From contig CAKTGQ010000019.1 in assembly GCA_934561555.1 (NCBI GenBank), positions 1 through 41,978 on the forward strand: a DNA stretch of 41,978 nucleotides. Direction: 5' to 3'. This DNA comes from an uncultured Faecalibacterium sp. (GTDB lineage: Bacteria > Bacillota > Clostridia > Oscillospirales > Ruminococcaceae). The notes beneath the pieces are model-generated. The model worked only from the letters and a program-made list of their open reading frames with translations, was not told the origin of the DNA and did no database searches. Shown here piece by piece: positions 32,818-41,373 of the stretch (the stretch's first letter is position 1; each line of letters opens with the position of its first letter). The translations under genes were made by a program, and so were the position numbers.

Positions 32818-34803
32818 ATGGAAAAGATCTCCCGTAAAGGATTTCTGAAGATCGCAGCCGCCGCAGCCATGAGCAGTGTCACCGCTGCCGGTCTGGCTGC
32901 CTGCAATGCAGCCAACGGCTCCTCCAGTGCTTCCAGTGCAGCTGGCATCTACACCCCCGGCACCTACACCGCCACGGCCAAGGGCATGAGCGAGATCACC
33001 GCTACCGTCACCTTTGATGCCAACACCATCACCAAGGTGGAGCTGGACCTGTCCGGCGAAACTGAGAGCATCGGCGGCGCTGCCAAGGACAAGCTCATTG
33101 AGCAGATCATGAACGCCCAGACCAGCCAGATCGACGGTGTGACCGGCGCTACCATCACCAGCAAGGCCGTGCAAAACGCCGTGGCAGACTGCATCCAGCA
33201 GGCCAGCGGCGGTGCCATCAACCCTGCACAGCAGCCCACCGAGGAGGCTGCCTCCACCGCCGACTGGCTGGGCGAGGAGCCGGAGATCGCCGAGAGCGAT
33301 ATCAAGCAGACTGTGGACTGCGAGGTTCTGGTGGTGGGTGCCGGTTCTTCCGGTACCTTTGCGGCTGCTGCTGCCGCCGAGGCTGGTGCCAAGACCATCC
33401 TCATCGAGAAGTTTGGTCACGATATGGCCAGCGGCATCCGGGATACGCTGGCAGCCTGCGGCTCCAAGCAGCAGCAGGAGGACGGCGATGACGTGAGCAA
33501 GAAGGACGCCGTGCGCTACCTGTGCAACTGGAGTCAGGGCTACACCCGCCGCAGTCTGGCACAGGTCTGGGCCGATAAGAGCGGCGAGACCATGGACTGG
33601 TTCACGGATGTTCTGGCCGAAAGCGGCATCGACTTCCGCCACGAGATCGACGAAAAGCACAAGGGCGACAATTACGAGGTTCTGGATGTGGGCCACAGCA
33701 CCCAGTACGGCGAAGAATACAGCGAGCAGCTGACCATGGATGCCGTACTCAAGCACGCTGAGGCCGATGGTCTGGAGGTGCAGTACGAGATCACCATGGT
33801 CAAGCTGGAAAAGGACGGCGACCGCGTCACCGGCCTCATCGCCAAGAATGCCAGCGATGAATATGTGCGCTACAACGCCTCCAAGGGTGTCATCCTTGCC
33901 TGCGGCGGCTACAGCGGAAACGACGCCATGATGAACGCCCTGCAGCCCCAGAGCGTGGAGCAGACCTGCATCAACTACTCCAAGCCCGGCGCAAAGGGCG
34001 ACGGCATCAAGGCGTGCCTGTGGGCTGGTGCCATCATGGATACCACCCACACCTCCATGATCTTCGACCGCGGTGCCATCAAGCCGGACCAGACCGGCGA
34101 GTACGGCAAGGCCAGCGATGGCGCGCTGTTCTGGATGGGCAGCCAGCCGTTCCTGAAGGTGAACCTGAAGGGTGAGCGCTTCATGAACGAGTATATGCCC
34201 TACGATCTGGTGCTGCACGCTGCCGCCAGCCAGCCCTACCACACCTACTGCACCGTGTGGGACAGCAAGTATGCCGAGGACTGCGAAAAGTTTGCTACCC
34301 ACGGCTGCAGCCGTCTGTACCCCCATGTCAACGGTACAAACCCGGTGTTCCCCATGGGCTATGTGCAGGCTATGAACGCCGACCTGCAGGATCAGGGCTA
34401 CATTGTGGAGGCCGACACCATCGAGGAGCTGGCCGACAAGCTGGGTCTGCCGAAGGAGCCCTTTACCGCTACGGTGGACCATTACAATGAGCTGGCCGCC
34501 AAGGGCGAGGACGAGGACTTCGGCAAGGAGAGTTACCGCCTCTCCACCCTGAGCGAGGCACCTTTCTACGGCGTCCGTCAGGCCGGCGGCTACCTGATCT
34601 GCACCATGGACGGCATCCAGATCGACGACAATATGCACGCCATTGACCACGACTTCAAGGCCATCCCCGGCTTGTATGTCATCGGCGACATGAGCGGCAA
34701 CTACTTCTCCGGCAGCTATCCCTGCCTGATGGCAGGTGCCGCCGCAGGCCGCAGCGCCACCTTTGGCCGCCTTGCCGGTCAGAACGCTGCCGCTGGCATC
34801 TGA
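32818..34803 (+). CDS. Flavinylated extracellular reductase lipoprotein (FMN-bind plus FAD-binding domain 2)
   Basis: A 661-residue exported flavoprotein of the fumarate/urocanate reductase type. Its signal peptide has a Tat-like SRKGFLK and a lipobox GLAAC (C29). The FMN-binding domain (about 45-125) has the ApbE flavinylation motif DGVTGAT (106-112), where T112 should carry covalent FMN. The FAD_binding_2 domain follows from about 165 (VDCEVLVVGAGSSGTFAAAAAAEAGAK) to the end (GLYVIGDMSGNYFSGSYPCLMAGAAAGRSATFGRLAG). It would pass electrons from a membrane donor to an external acceptor in anaerobic respiration. The acceptor is unknown. AAGGAAGG precedes the ATG. Confidence 0.9.
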   Translation: MEKISRKGFLKIAAAAAMSSVTAAGLAACNAANGSSSASSAAGIYTPGTYTATAKGMSEITATVTFDANTITKVELDLSGETESIGGAAKDKLIEQIMNAQTSQIDGVTGATITSKAVQNAVADCIQQASGGAINPAQQPTEEAASTADWLGEEPEIAESDIKQTVDCEVLVVGAGSSGTFAAAAAAEAGAKTILIEKFGHDMASGIRDTLAACGSKQQQEDGDDVSKKDAVRYLCNWSQGYTRRSLAQVWADKSGETMDWFTDVLAESGIDFRHEIDEKHKGDNYEVLDVGHSTQYGEEYSEQLTMDAVLKHAEADGLEVQYEITMVKLEKDGDRVTGLIAKNASDEYVRYNASKGVILACGGYSGNDAMMNALQPQSVEQTCINYSKPGAKGDGIKACLWAGAIMDTTHTSMIFDRGAIKPDQTGEYGKASDGALFWMGSQPFLKVNLKGERFMNEYMPYDLVLHAAASQPYHTYCTVWDSKYAEDCEKFATHGCSRLYPHVNGTNPVFPMGYVQAMNADLQDQGYIVEADTIEELADKLGLPKEPFTATVDHYNELAAKGEDEDFGKESYRLSTLSEAPFYGVRQAGGYLICTMDGIQIDDNMHAIDHDFKAIPGLYVIGDMSGNYFSGSYPCLMAGAAAGRSATFGRLAGQNAAAGI

Positions 34804-34840
34804 TCACAACGTTTTCCTTCTCTTCTAATGATATCTGCAC

Positions 34841-34880
34841 CAGAAAAGCCGCTCCGGGTCTAGCCGGGGCGGCTTTTCTG
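34841..34880. terminator. Bidirectional terminator between reductase and RpiR genes
   Basis: CAGAAAAGCCGC (34841-34852) pairs with GCGGCTTTTCTG (34869-34880). The flanking genes converge. The T tracts are within the stem arms, so efficiency is uncertain. Confidence 0.65.
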
Positions 34881-34924
34881 ATAGCAGTAAAAGCAGGAGA
34901 CGTATTCTCAGGCGCAAAAACCGC

Positions 34925-35677
34925 TCACTGCCCTTCCCTTCCGTTCGGATGCTCTTCCTTCTCCAGAACAAGATCCATGAGATATTCAAAGGTAATAAGA
35001 ACGCGCGCGTAGAAATAGTTGGCGGTAAGATTGCGGTCGTCCAGCATCTTATCGTCCAGCAGCACAAAGGCAGGGTCTGCGCAGTGGGCAATGGGAGAAT
35101 TGTCGGCACCCACAAAGGCAATGATGCTCCGGTGCTGTGCAAAGGAGTCCTGCACCGGCTTCAGGATGGTATCGGTCTTTCCGCTTTTGCTGATGGCAAT
35201 GACCAACCCGGCATCCAGCGCACCGCTTTCGTAGACCTCATAGCTGTTAGAGCCGATGGCGCAGTAGCCCAGAACCAGCAGCTTCCGCACCATAAATTCC
35301 TGCAAAGGGGCGCAGAAGCCGGTGCCGGTCACAAGGATGGGCTTTTGCCGGTTGGCGTGGAGCAGCTCCACAAAGCGGTGCATCTTTTCTTCGGGAATAT
35401 CTCCGATAAAGGCGGTGATGTCCGAGGCGTGGTTTTTGTTGTCGATCTCGTTCTGAATCAGGAAACCGATGCGGTAGATCATATCGGTGTAGCCGGTATA
35501 GCCCATTTTCTTGCTCAGCCGTATCACGGCAGCAGGGGAGGTGTAGTTCTGTGCTGCAAACTCCCGCACGCTACACTGACCGCCGTTTTTTGCGGTTTCC
35601 AGCACCGCCTGCAAAAGCTGCTGCTCGTTGGCGTTCAGATGGTACTGATCCGCCAGTTTGTAAAGGTCGCGTTTCAT
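34925..35677 (-). CDS. RpiR/MurR-family regulator of the alpha-glucoside operon
   Basis: A 250-residue regulator with an N-terminal helix-turn-helix (about 1-75: 'SVREFAAQNYTSPAAVIRLSKKMGYTGYTDMIYRI') and a C-terminal SIS sugar-phosphate-binding domain (about 110-230: 'ILVTGTGFCAPLQEFMVRKL', 'LVIAISKSGKTDTIL'). I start it at the ATG 35677 (MKRDLYKLADQY) because GGAG precedes it and the frame upstream contains the promoter. It diverges from the PTS-GH4 operon, and a phosphorylated alpha-glucoside is the natural ligand. Activator or repressor action cannot be told. Confidence 0.9.
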   Translation of the reverse strand: MKRDLYKLADQYHLNANEQQLLQAVLETAKNGGQCSVREFAAQNYTSPAAVIRLSKKMGYTGYTDMIYRIGFLIQNEIDNKNHASDITAFIGDIPEEKMHRFVELLHANRQKPILVTGTGFCAPLQEFMVRKLLVLGYCAIGSNSYEVYESGALDAGLVIAISKSGKTDTILKPVQDSFAQHRSIIAFVGADNSPIAHCADPAFVLLDDKMLDDRNLTANYFYARVLITFEYLMDLVLEKEEHPNGREGQ

Positions 35678-35721
35678 GTTTTGCTCCGATTTATGAATCA
35701 AAGAATAGATTGCTTTCCTAA

Positions 35722-35750
35722 AGTATACGCTGAATCGCATATTTTGTCAA
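35722..35750 (-). promoter_or_regulatory. Promoter of the RpiR gene
   Basis: A consensus TTGACA (35745-35750), 17-base spacer and TATACT (35722-35727) on the minus strand, about 45 bases before the ATG at 35677. Confidence 0.85.
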
Positions 35751-35751
35751 T

Positions 35752-35792
35752 ATACATTTCGATGTATCCAACATAGAAGTGAAACATGTTTC
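35752..35792. promoter_or_regulatory. Two palindromic operator candidates
   Basis: ATACAT-TTCG-ATGTAT (35752-35767) is a perfect inverted repeat directly upstream of the RpiR -35, and GAAACATGTTTC (35781-35792) is a perfect 12-base palindrome 14 bases further on. They are the likely binding sites of the RpiR protein. Confidence 0.6.
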
Positions 35793-35851
35793 GGCTTTTG
35801 CGAACAAGTTCAAAAACAGTCCAAATCGGTAGATTTTTTTGTGCAGAGTGA

Positions 35852-35857
35852 TATAAT
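35852..35857 (+). promoter_or_regulatory. -10 element of the alpha-glucoside PTS operon
   Basis: A perfect TATAAT at 35852-35857, 84 bases before the EIICB ATG, with no matching -35. The absence suggests dependence on an activator. Confidence 0.5.
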
Positions 35858-35940
35858 CAAGCCATCGAAACGGTAAGGTGCACCCCCGAAACGAAGAGAG
35901 AATTTGAAAAGAGAGATCATGGAACGTTAGGAGAACACCA

Positions 35941-37536
35941 ATGAAACAAAAAGTTATGGATGCTATGCAGAGCTTCTCCAAAGCTCTGATGGGTCCCGTT
36001 CTGTTCCTGCCCATTGCGGGTATGCTGCAGGCGATTTCTTCGGTCATGAGCAACACGGCACTGGTGACAGAGGGCGGTGTTGTCTGGACCCTCGGCAAAT
36101 TCATCAATGGCGGCGTTGGCGCAGTCATTGGCAATCTGGGAATCCTGTTCTGCGTGGGCATTGCAATGAGCCTTGCCAAAAAGCGCAAGGCAGACGCGGC
36201 ATTTCTGGCACTGGTCAGCTATCTGGTCTGGCTGGCAGCAAATGCCCGCTGGCTGGATGTGGCAGGTCTGACCATCGCCGGTGATACGGCAGGCGCTTTG
36301 TACGGCACCGGTCAGACCATCTGCCTCGGCTATCACGTTACCGATATGGGCGTATTTCTGGGCATGATCCTTGGCGTGGTGGTGGCGCTGGTCCACAACC
36401 GCTTCATCGACACCGAGTTTGAAGGTGCCATGGCGATGTACGGCAACAGCAAGTTCGTCTTTGTGGTACTGCTGCCCATCGTTCTGGTCATGGCAGTGGT
36501 TGCCAGCTACGTCTGGCCTGTGGCTGCGGCGGGCATCAACGCTCTGACCGGTGTCATGGCAAGTGCAGGCGCATTCGGCGTGTTCCTGTACGGCTTCCTG
36601 AACCGTGTGCTGATCCCCACGGGTCTGCATCATCTGGTCTGGTCGCCCTTCCTCTACTCTGCACTGGGCGACAGCATGATCATCGGCGGCGAGCAGATCG
36701 TCGGTGCAAAGCCTGTGTTCCTTGCCCTGCTCAGCGACCCCAGCGTTACAATGATGCGGGATTCCGCACGTTTTCTGACCTACGGTCTGATGAAGACCTT
36801 CGGCGTGATCGGTGTGGCCATGGCCTTCATCTCCACTGCAAAGAAGGAGAAGAAGGCCGCTACCAAGGCCCAGATCATCCCCGCTACCCTCACTGCCTGT
36901 CTGGTGGGCGTGACCGAGCCTCTGGAGTTCACCTTCCTGTTTGCAGCCCCTGCGCTGTGGCTGGTCTACTCGGTTCTGGACGGTCTGTTCCAGATGATCG
37001 TTTACCTTGTGGGTATCCGGGTCTGCGCCACCAACGGCATTATCGATTTTCTGGTGCTGAACCTGCCCGCAGGCATCGGCCGTACCCGCTGGCCGCTGTA
37101 TGTGCTGGTGGGTCTGGTGGAGATCGTGGTGATGTACCTCGTTTTCCGCTTCCTCATCGTGAAGATGAACCTCAAGACCCCCGGCCGTGAGGACGGCGAA
37201 GAAGTCACCGACCTTGCCGCAAACGCTGCTGCCGTCAAGCAGCAGATCCGCAGCGGCGCAGCCGAAAAGACTGCCGCCAGTGCAGACGATGCACAGACCG
37301 CAGCCCGGATCGTGGAAGGACTGGGCGGTGCAGAGAACATCCTGAACACCGACAACTGCATGACCCGCCTGCGGGTACAGGTCAAGGATGCCGCTCTGGT
37401 CAAGGACAAGGAGTGGTTCAAGCCCACCGGCTCCGCAGGTCTTGTGGTAAAGGGCAATAACATCCAGATCATTTACGGCCCCAAAGTGGGAAAGATGCGT
37501 GCCATCGTGGATAGCCACCTTGGCCGCGCAGAATAA
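35941..37536 (+). CDS. PTS enzyme IICB, alpha-glucoside (maltose) type
   Basis: A 531-residue permease of the glucose/maltose PTS family. The IIC domain (about 1-425) has about ten helices with family words 'FSKALMGPVLFLPIAGMLQAI', 'LNRVLIPTGLHHLVWSPFLYSALGD' and 'LVGVTEPLEFTFLF'. A linker rich in Ala/Glu leads to the IIB domain (about 455-531) with phospho-acceptor C473 in 'NTDNCMTRLRVQV'. There is no IIA domain. AGGAG lies 7 bases before the ATG. Co-transcription with a GH4 6-phospho-alpha-glucosidase 52 bases downstream indicates import of maltose or a similar alpha-glucoside. Confidence 0.92.
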   Translation: MKQKVMDAMQSFSKALMGPVLFLPIAGMLQAISSVMSNTALVTEGGVVWTLGKFINGGVGAVIGNLGILFCVGIAMSLAKKRKADAAFLALVSYLVWLAANARWLDVAGLTIAGDTAGALYGTGQTICLGYHVTDMGVFLGMILGVVVALVHNRFIDTEFEGAMAMYGNSKFVFVVLLPIVLVMAVVASYVWPVAAAGINALTGVMASAGAFGVFLYGFLNRVLIPTGLHHLVWSPFLYSALGDSMIIGGEQIVGAKPVFLALLSDPSVTMMRDSARFLTYGLMKTFGVIGVAMAFISTAKKEKKAATKAQIIPATLTACLVGVTEPLEFTFLFAAPALWLVYSVLDGLFQMIVYLVGIRVCATNGIIDFLVLNLPAGIGRTRWPLYVLVGLVEIVVMYLVFRFLIVKMNLKTPGREDGEEVTDLAANAAAVKQQIRSGAAEKTAASADDAQTAARIVEGLGGAENILNTDNCMTRLRVQVKDAALVKDKEWFKPTGSAGLVVKGNNIQIIYGPKVGKMRAIVDSHLGRAE

Positions 37537-37588
37537 GATATCCACTTTTATTCATCATACAAAAACATTATAACAGGAGGTTTCCATT

Positions 37589-38917
37589 ATGAAAACGTTC
37601 AAACTGGTCATCGCCGGCGGCGGCAGCACTTACACTCCCGGCATCGTCAAGAGTCTGCTGGTGCAGAAGGATCGCTTCAAGCTGAATGAGCTGGTGCTCT
37701 ACGATAACAACGCCGAGCGTCAGGAGGCTGTGGGTGTCATCGTCCGCCATGTTGTGGAGATGTTCGACCCGGAGCTGAAGCTAACCCTGACCACCGACCC
37801 GGAAGTTGCCATGACCGATGCCGACTTCATCTTTGCACAGATGCGTGTCGGCCTGTACGCAATGCGTGAGCAGGACGAGAAGATCCCGCTGAAGTACGGC
37901 GTTGTGGGTCAGGAGACCTGTGGCCCCGGCGGTCTGGCTTACGGTCTGCGTACCATCTACCCCATGGTGGAGCTGATCGATTACTGCGAAAAGTACGCAA
38001 AGCCCACCTACTGGATCGTCAACTACTCCAACCCCGCTGCCATCGTGGCAAAGGCGACCTTCCGTCTGCGCCCGAAGGCTCGTATCCTGAACATCTGCGA
38101 TATGCCGGTTGCCATCGAGCGCAACATGGCAGAGATCCTGGAGTGCGATCGTCATGATCTGGAAGTGGACTACTTTGGTCTGAACCACTTCGGCTGGTTC
38201 ACCAAGGTGCGTCTGAACGGCGAGGATGTGACCGAGAAGCTTAAGAGCTATGTGGCAGAGCACGGTTATATGCCCCAGAACGCCAAGAGCGATGTGCTGC
38301 ACAGCGATCCGTCTTGGCTGCACACCTACGCAAACGCCAAGAACATCTGCTCTGCTTTCCACGATTATCTGCCCAACACCTATATGCAGTACTACCTGCT
38401 GGGCGACGAAGTCGTAAAGAGCAGCGACCCCAACCACACCCGTGCCAACGAGGTCATGGAAGGCCGCGAGAAGCGCATCTTTGATGCTGTGGCGGATTAT
38501 CGTGCCGGCAAGGACGTGGATCTGACCAAGTTCTTCGGCGGTGTGCACGGCGAGTTCATCGTGGACGTTGCCATGAGCCTTGCCTTCGACCTGCGCAAGC
38601 GTTATCTGGTCATGGTGGAGAACAACGGTGCTGTGGAGAACCTGCCCTCCGATGCCATGGTGGAGGTTCCCGCTTACATCACCGACCGCGGCCCGGAGCC
38701 TGTGCGTGTGGGTGAGATCCCCACCTTCTACAAGGGCCTGATCGAGCAGCAGGAGGCTGTGGAAAAACTGATCGTGGATGCCGCTGTGGAGCACTCCTAC
38801 GAGAAGGCACTGATGGCCTTTACCCTGTCCAAGACCGTGCCCAGCCTGCTGGTCGCCAAGAAGATTTTGGACGATATGATCGTTGCCAACAAGGCTTACT
38901 GGCCGGAGCTGCACTGA
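37589..38917 (+). CDS. 6-phospho-alpha-glucosidase, glycoside hydrolase family 4
   Basis: A 442-residue NAD+- and Mn2+-dependent hydrolase of phosphorylated alpha-glucosides. The N-terminal Rossmann motif is 'LVIAGGGSTYTPGIVKSLL'. The metal-site motif CDMP (C170-D171-M172-P173) is the variant reported for 6-phospho-alpha-glucosidases such as GlvA and AglB; beta-specific enzymes usually carry CNVP. 'FGLNHFGWFTKVR' supplies further active-site residues. The enzyme oxidises C3 and works by elimination rather than by a carboxylate pair. A strong ACAGGAGGT precedes the ATG. It acts on the product of the EIICB permease. Confidence 0.94.
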   Translation: MKTFKLVIAGGGSTYTPGIVKSLLVQKDRFKLNELVLYDNNAERQEAVGVIVRHVVEMFDPELKLTLTTDPEVAMTDADFIFAQMRVGLYAMREQDEKIPLKYGVVGQETCGPGGLAYGLRTIYPMVELIDYCEKYAKPTYWIVNYSNPAAIVAKATFRLRPKARILNICDMPVAIERNMAEILECDRHDLEVDYFGLNHFGWFTKVRLNGEDVTEKLKSYVAEHGYMPQNAKSDVLHSDPSWLHTYANAKNICSAFHDYLPNTYMQYYLLGDEVVKSSDPNHTRANEVMEGREKRIFDAVADYRAGKDVDLTKFFGGVHGEFIVDVAMSLAFDLRKRYLVMVENNGAVENLPSDAMVEVPAYITDRGPEPVRVGEIPTFYKGLIEQQEAVEKLIVDAAVEHSYEKALMAFTLSKTVPSLLVAKKILDDMIVANKAYWPELH

Positions 38918-38972
38918 TAAAGTACCTCGTCAGCGGCAGATACCGGACAACTGAGCCCATAAAACATTGAAC

Positions 38973-39020
38973 GCCTCCCCGGCATTCCTTCCAAGAAGGA
39001 TGTTGGGGAGGCTTATCGTT
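38973..39020 (+). terminator. Terminator of the alpha-glucoside operon
   Basis: GCCTCCCC (38973-38980) pairs with GGGGAGGC (39005-39012), with an inner stem TTCCTTC/GAAGGAT. The plus strand continues TTATCGTTGTTT, a poor T tract. Confidence 0.65.
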
Positions 39021-39279
39021 GTTTATGATTTTTGAGCCTTTACTCACTAATTCAGTTACACGCTTTCTTACTCAATCCCAGACTGCTCGCCACCCCGAAA
39101 TGTAGGCATCAGGTTACTGAAATCCTGAAAGAAGTGGAAACGTACATCTGGAGAATTTCCGTTCGTTCCGGGGATATCCACACGGTGCAGCATTATCTTC
39201 GTACAGAAAGGGGGGCACCTAAGACGGTCAATGCGGAAATGCGAGCTACACCCGATTTTCCATATCGAGTGATATAGAT
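39021..39279. other. Stretch without a supportable gene
   Basis: Short frames are open here but none has a ribosome binding site or a recognisable motif. The words 'EILKEVETYIWRISVRSGDIHTV' in one frame look protein-like and could be a remnant, but I cannot assign it. Confidence 0.35.
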
Positions 39280-39729
39280 TTGGTTTTTGGGGGAGGATTG
39301 CAAAAAATTGAAGTTGTTGTTCGCATCACGAAGGATCACTGCCCACCGCAAGAGCAGACGATTTTTGAATGGTTCGATTTGATGCGAAATCCCACAGATG
39401 CTCTGAGAAGCCCCGGCCTGGAGATCAACTTGGAACACCACCGTGTTTTCAAACATGGAACAGAGGTGTACATGAGCCGTTATGAATACGGTGTTTTGAG
39501 TTTGATGGCACAGCATCCGGGCAAACTGTTTACAAAGGAGCAGATCTTTGAAGCAGTCTGGCATAAGGACAGCGAAAGCTATTTGAGAGCCGTCACCAGC
39601 ACGATCGGTCGAATCCGTCAGAAAATAGAGGATGACAAAGATCACCCCCGTTATATTAAAACGGTTTCCAACATTGGATATCAATTTGTCCCATCATCGG
39701 AATCGGTGCGATTGAATCGCAATCTGTAA
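39280..39729 (+). CDS. Orphan winged-helix DNA-binding protein (OmpR/PhoB C-terminal type)
   Basis: About 140 residues. The C-terminal 95 residues form the OmpR/PhoB winged helix: 'LEINLEHHRVFKHGTEVYMSRYEYGVLSLMAQHPGKLFTKEQIFEAVWHKDSESYLRAVTSTIGRIRQKIEDDKDHPRYIKTVSNIGYQF'. No receiver domain or phosphorylatable aspartate is present, only a short unfamiliar N-terminus. The start is unclear: no in-frame ATG precedes the domain. TTG at 39280 has a weak binding site; a strong GGGGGAGGA (39289-39297) instead points at ATT 39307, with TTG 39298 too close. Such single-domain regulators occur in conjugative and mobilisable elements. Target unknown. Confidence 0.8.
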   Translation: MVFGGGLQKIEVVVRITKDHCPPQEQTIFEWFDLMRNPTDALRSPGLEINLEHHRVFKHGTEVYMSRYEYGVLSLMAQHPGKLFTKEQIFEAVWHKDSESYLRAVTSTIGRIRQKIEDDKDHPRYIKTVSNIGYQFVPSSESVRLNRNL

Positions 39730-39730
39730 T

Positions 39731-39780
39731 AAAAGCCATACCGTGAGATCCTAGTAGGATTCTTCGGTATGGCTTTTATC
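39731..39780 (+). terminator. Terminator of the winged-helix gene
   Basis: AAAAGCCATACCG (39731-39743) pairs perfectly with CGGTATGGCTTTT (39765-39777), with a small inner GATCC/GGATT stem. Confidence 0.85.
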
Positions 39781-39809
39781 GTTTTCTGTGCTGTACAAAA
39801 TCGGCATCC

Positions 39810-39839
39810 TTGCATAGATGACCAAGAATATTCTAAAAT
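39810..39839 (+). promoter_or_regulatory. Promoter of the small unknown gene
   Basis: TTGCAT (39810-39815), 18-base spacer and TAAAAT (39834-39839), about 30 bases before the ATG at 39869. Confidence 0.65.
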
Positions 39840-39868
39840 AGAGATAACTTAATTCAGGAGGTCGAACC

Positions 39869-40087
39869 ATGCGAACATTTGAAGAAGTATTGACTCACTT
39901 CCATAGCTTTTTAGAGTCTGCGACCTATTTGGATGTTGTTCCATGCCGCTGGGGGTATGTAAGGCTTTTCAATGAGGGCGACCCTATCAATTTCAATGCA
40001 ATTCTTTGCCGCACACCACAAGAACTATATACGGCATTGGCAAATGATTTGGAAACAGAGATTCAGGTCAGCTTGGGAATCGACTGA
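39869..40087 (+). CDS. Small hypothetical protein
   Basis: A 72-residue protein (MRTFEEVLTHFHSFLESATYLDVVPCRWGYVRLF...) with a good promoter and CAGGAGG 8 bases before the ATG, which makes it a real gene. It is acidic, predicted mixed alpha/beta, with no membrane helix or signal. It sits in the accessory block between the winged-helix protein and the XRE regulator. I do not recognise it. Confidence 0.7.
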   Translation: MRTFEEVLTHFHSFLESATYLDVVPCRWGYVRLFNEGDPINFNAILCRTPQELYTALANDLETEIQVSLGID

Positions 40088-40174
40088 ATTGGTATAAAAT
40101 TGGTTTGCTTTTGGGTTCGTTTTGGTATAGTGACTTTGAAAAATATGCTATACTGTACCACAAGCAAAACATTT

Positions 40175-40534
40175 TCAGGGATTTTCAATTTTACTGTAAA
40201 ACTCTGTCAGATGCTTTGCCAGTGTGCGGGTCGAGTCCATTAAGGTTTCTCGCACTGCTTCTGGACAAGAAAGATAGATTCGATTGAACTCTTTTAATTC
40301 TATTTCCGTCTTGTCCATCCCCGGAGTAATCAGCGCATCAAGCGGAATCGGCAAAACACGAGCAATCGCCAAAAGAATTTCGTAAGATGGATTCATGCTG
40401 CCTTTTTCAATGTTGGCGATATGCTTTGTTGAAACATGGCAGCGTTCAGCAAGCTGTTCTTGTGTTAAACCTGCCAGCTTGCGCTCCGTGCGAACCTTTT
40501 CTCTAAGTACTTTCAAGTCAGAATTCGGCATCAT
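40175..40534 (-). CDS. XRE-family regulator
   Basis: A 119-residue protein with a clear Cro/CI helix-turn-helix (about 8-65: 'LREKVRTERKLAGLTQEQLAERCHVSTKHIANIEKGSMNPSYEILLAIARVL') and a short C-terminal helical part. GAGGTG lies 6 bases before the double ATG, and a -10 TACAAT is 16 bases further up on the minus strand. Regulators of this size are typical of element maintenance modules, where they repress transfer or excision genes; here that role is inferred. Confidence 0.88.
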   Translation of the reverse strand: MMPNSDLKVLREKVRTERKLAGLTQEQLAERCHVSTKHIANIEKGSMNPSYEILLAIARVLPIPLDALITPGMDKTEIELKEFNRIYLSCPEAVRETLMDSTRTLAKHLTEFYSKIENP

Positions 40535-40559
40535 CGTTCACCTCAATAGTATTGTATCG

Positions 40560-40948
40560 TTCTGGTGAATGACGCGGTATAACCTTGTATTTCCTGTGAG
40601 TAGGAAGTATAGTGCCGATTTTTGCGTTTCCCGGTCGAGTTATAAAAAAACGGTAACTCGTCCGGGCGATTTCACGCGCTATTCAATCACAGTTGCCGTT
40701 TGTGGAGGTAACTGTGATTTTTTATTGGGGTAACGCATCAAAAAAAGCCTGTCTGCTGCCGTAGACCAGAATGTCAACAAACCGGCACAATCGTTCCGTT
40801 TCACCGCCTATAATCATGCCGATGTGCAATGCTGCGCCAGCTTCCCGCCATGGGAGGCTGGCGTTTTTGCGCTTTTGGAGCCAAAGTGCCGCAGTCCACC
40901 GTTTCTCCTATGATACAGCAGCAAACTTTATATTTGGGAGGGAAAGTC
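40560..40948. other. Gene-free region with serial hairpins
   Basis: Two terminator-like stems stand out. AATCACAGTT...AACTGTGATT (about 40684-40720) is followed by TTTTATT. CGCCAGCTTCCC (40835-40846) with GGGAGGCTGGCG (40852-40863) is followed by TTTTTGCG. No convincing gene lies between them, so they may end short non-coding transcripts or leader peptides. Confidence 0.6.
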
Positions 40949-41113
40949 ATGCTCGATCATAAGAAGAAAGCAATTACGGAACACTGGCAGTTTTGCCCCA
41001 AGTGCAACTTAAAACTTTATCGAATGACCGCCGACTGCACTGGATTCATCCACATAAAATGCTGGCGTTGCCGGGAAATGTTATGGCTCAACCTTTCCAT
41101 TCGAGCCAAGTAA
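40949..41113 (+). CDS. Tiny zinc-finger protein, Com-like
   Basis: A 54-residue basic protein with two CxxC knuckles (CPKC...CWRC) in the order C-P-K-C-N-L-K-L-Y-R-M, then IHIKCWRCREMLWLN. The pattern recalls Mu Com, a small RNA-binding zinc finger that activates translation, and similar proteins found near conjugative elements. GGGAGGGAAAG precedes the ATG at 40949. It could bind RNA or DNA; the Com comparison is by motif only. Confidence 0.65.
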   Translation: MLDHKKKAITEHWQFCPKCNLKLYRMTADCTGFIHIKCWRCREMLWLNLSIRAK

Positions 41114-41373
41114 GCATTGGTTTCATAAAAATCGGGTGCAACGCACTCTGAATATGGACTGTTAGCACCGAGCAACGGGCCATTGCCACATGGCAATGTA
41201 TGAAACGTAGCACCAAATGGCCGGGCAGCAGCTTGACTGAAAGATCTCCAATCTTTCGGTCGGCTGTTGTCCGGCTATTTTTATAGCTTCAGGAAGCCTG
41301 CTCCCGAAAAGGAGCAGGTTTTATGTTTGCCCTCTTTTCATGGCTGCCCCAGATGGCGAAATATCCGTAGTGT
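41114..41373. other. Intergenic region with three hairpins
   Basis: CATTGCC/GGCAATG near 41182-41200, a long stem (GCCGGGCAGCAGC with GCTGTTGTCCGGC plus an inner AAAGAT/ATCTTT, about 41219-41276) followed by TATTTTTA, and CCTGCTCC/GGAGCAGG (41299-41320) followed by TTTTATG. The second looks like a terminator for the zinc-finger gene. No gene is supported here. Confidence 0.55.

Noticed and set aside
39032..39277. An 81-codon frame before the winged-helix gene
   Set aside because: No binding site and no family resemblance.
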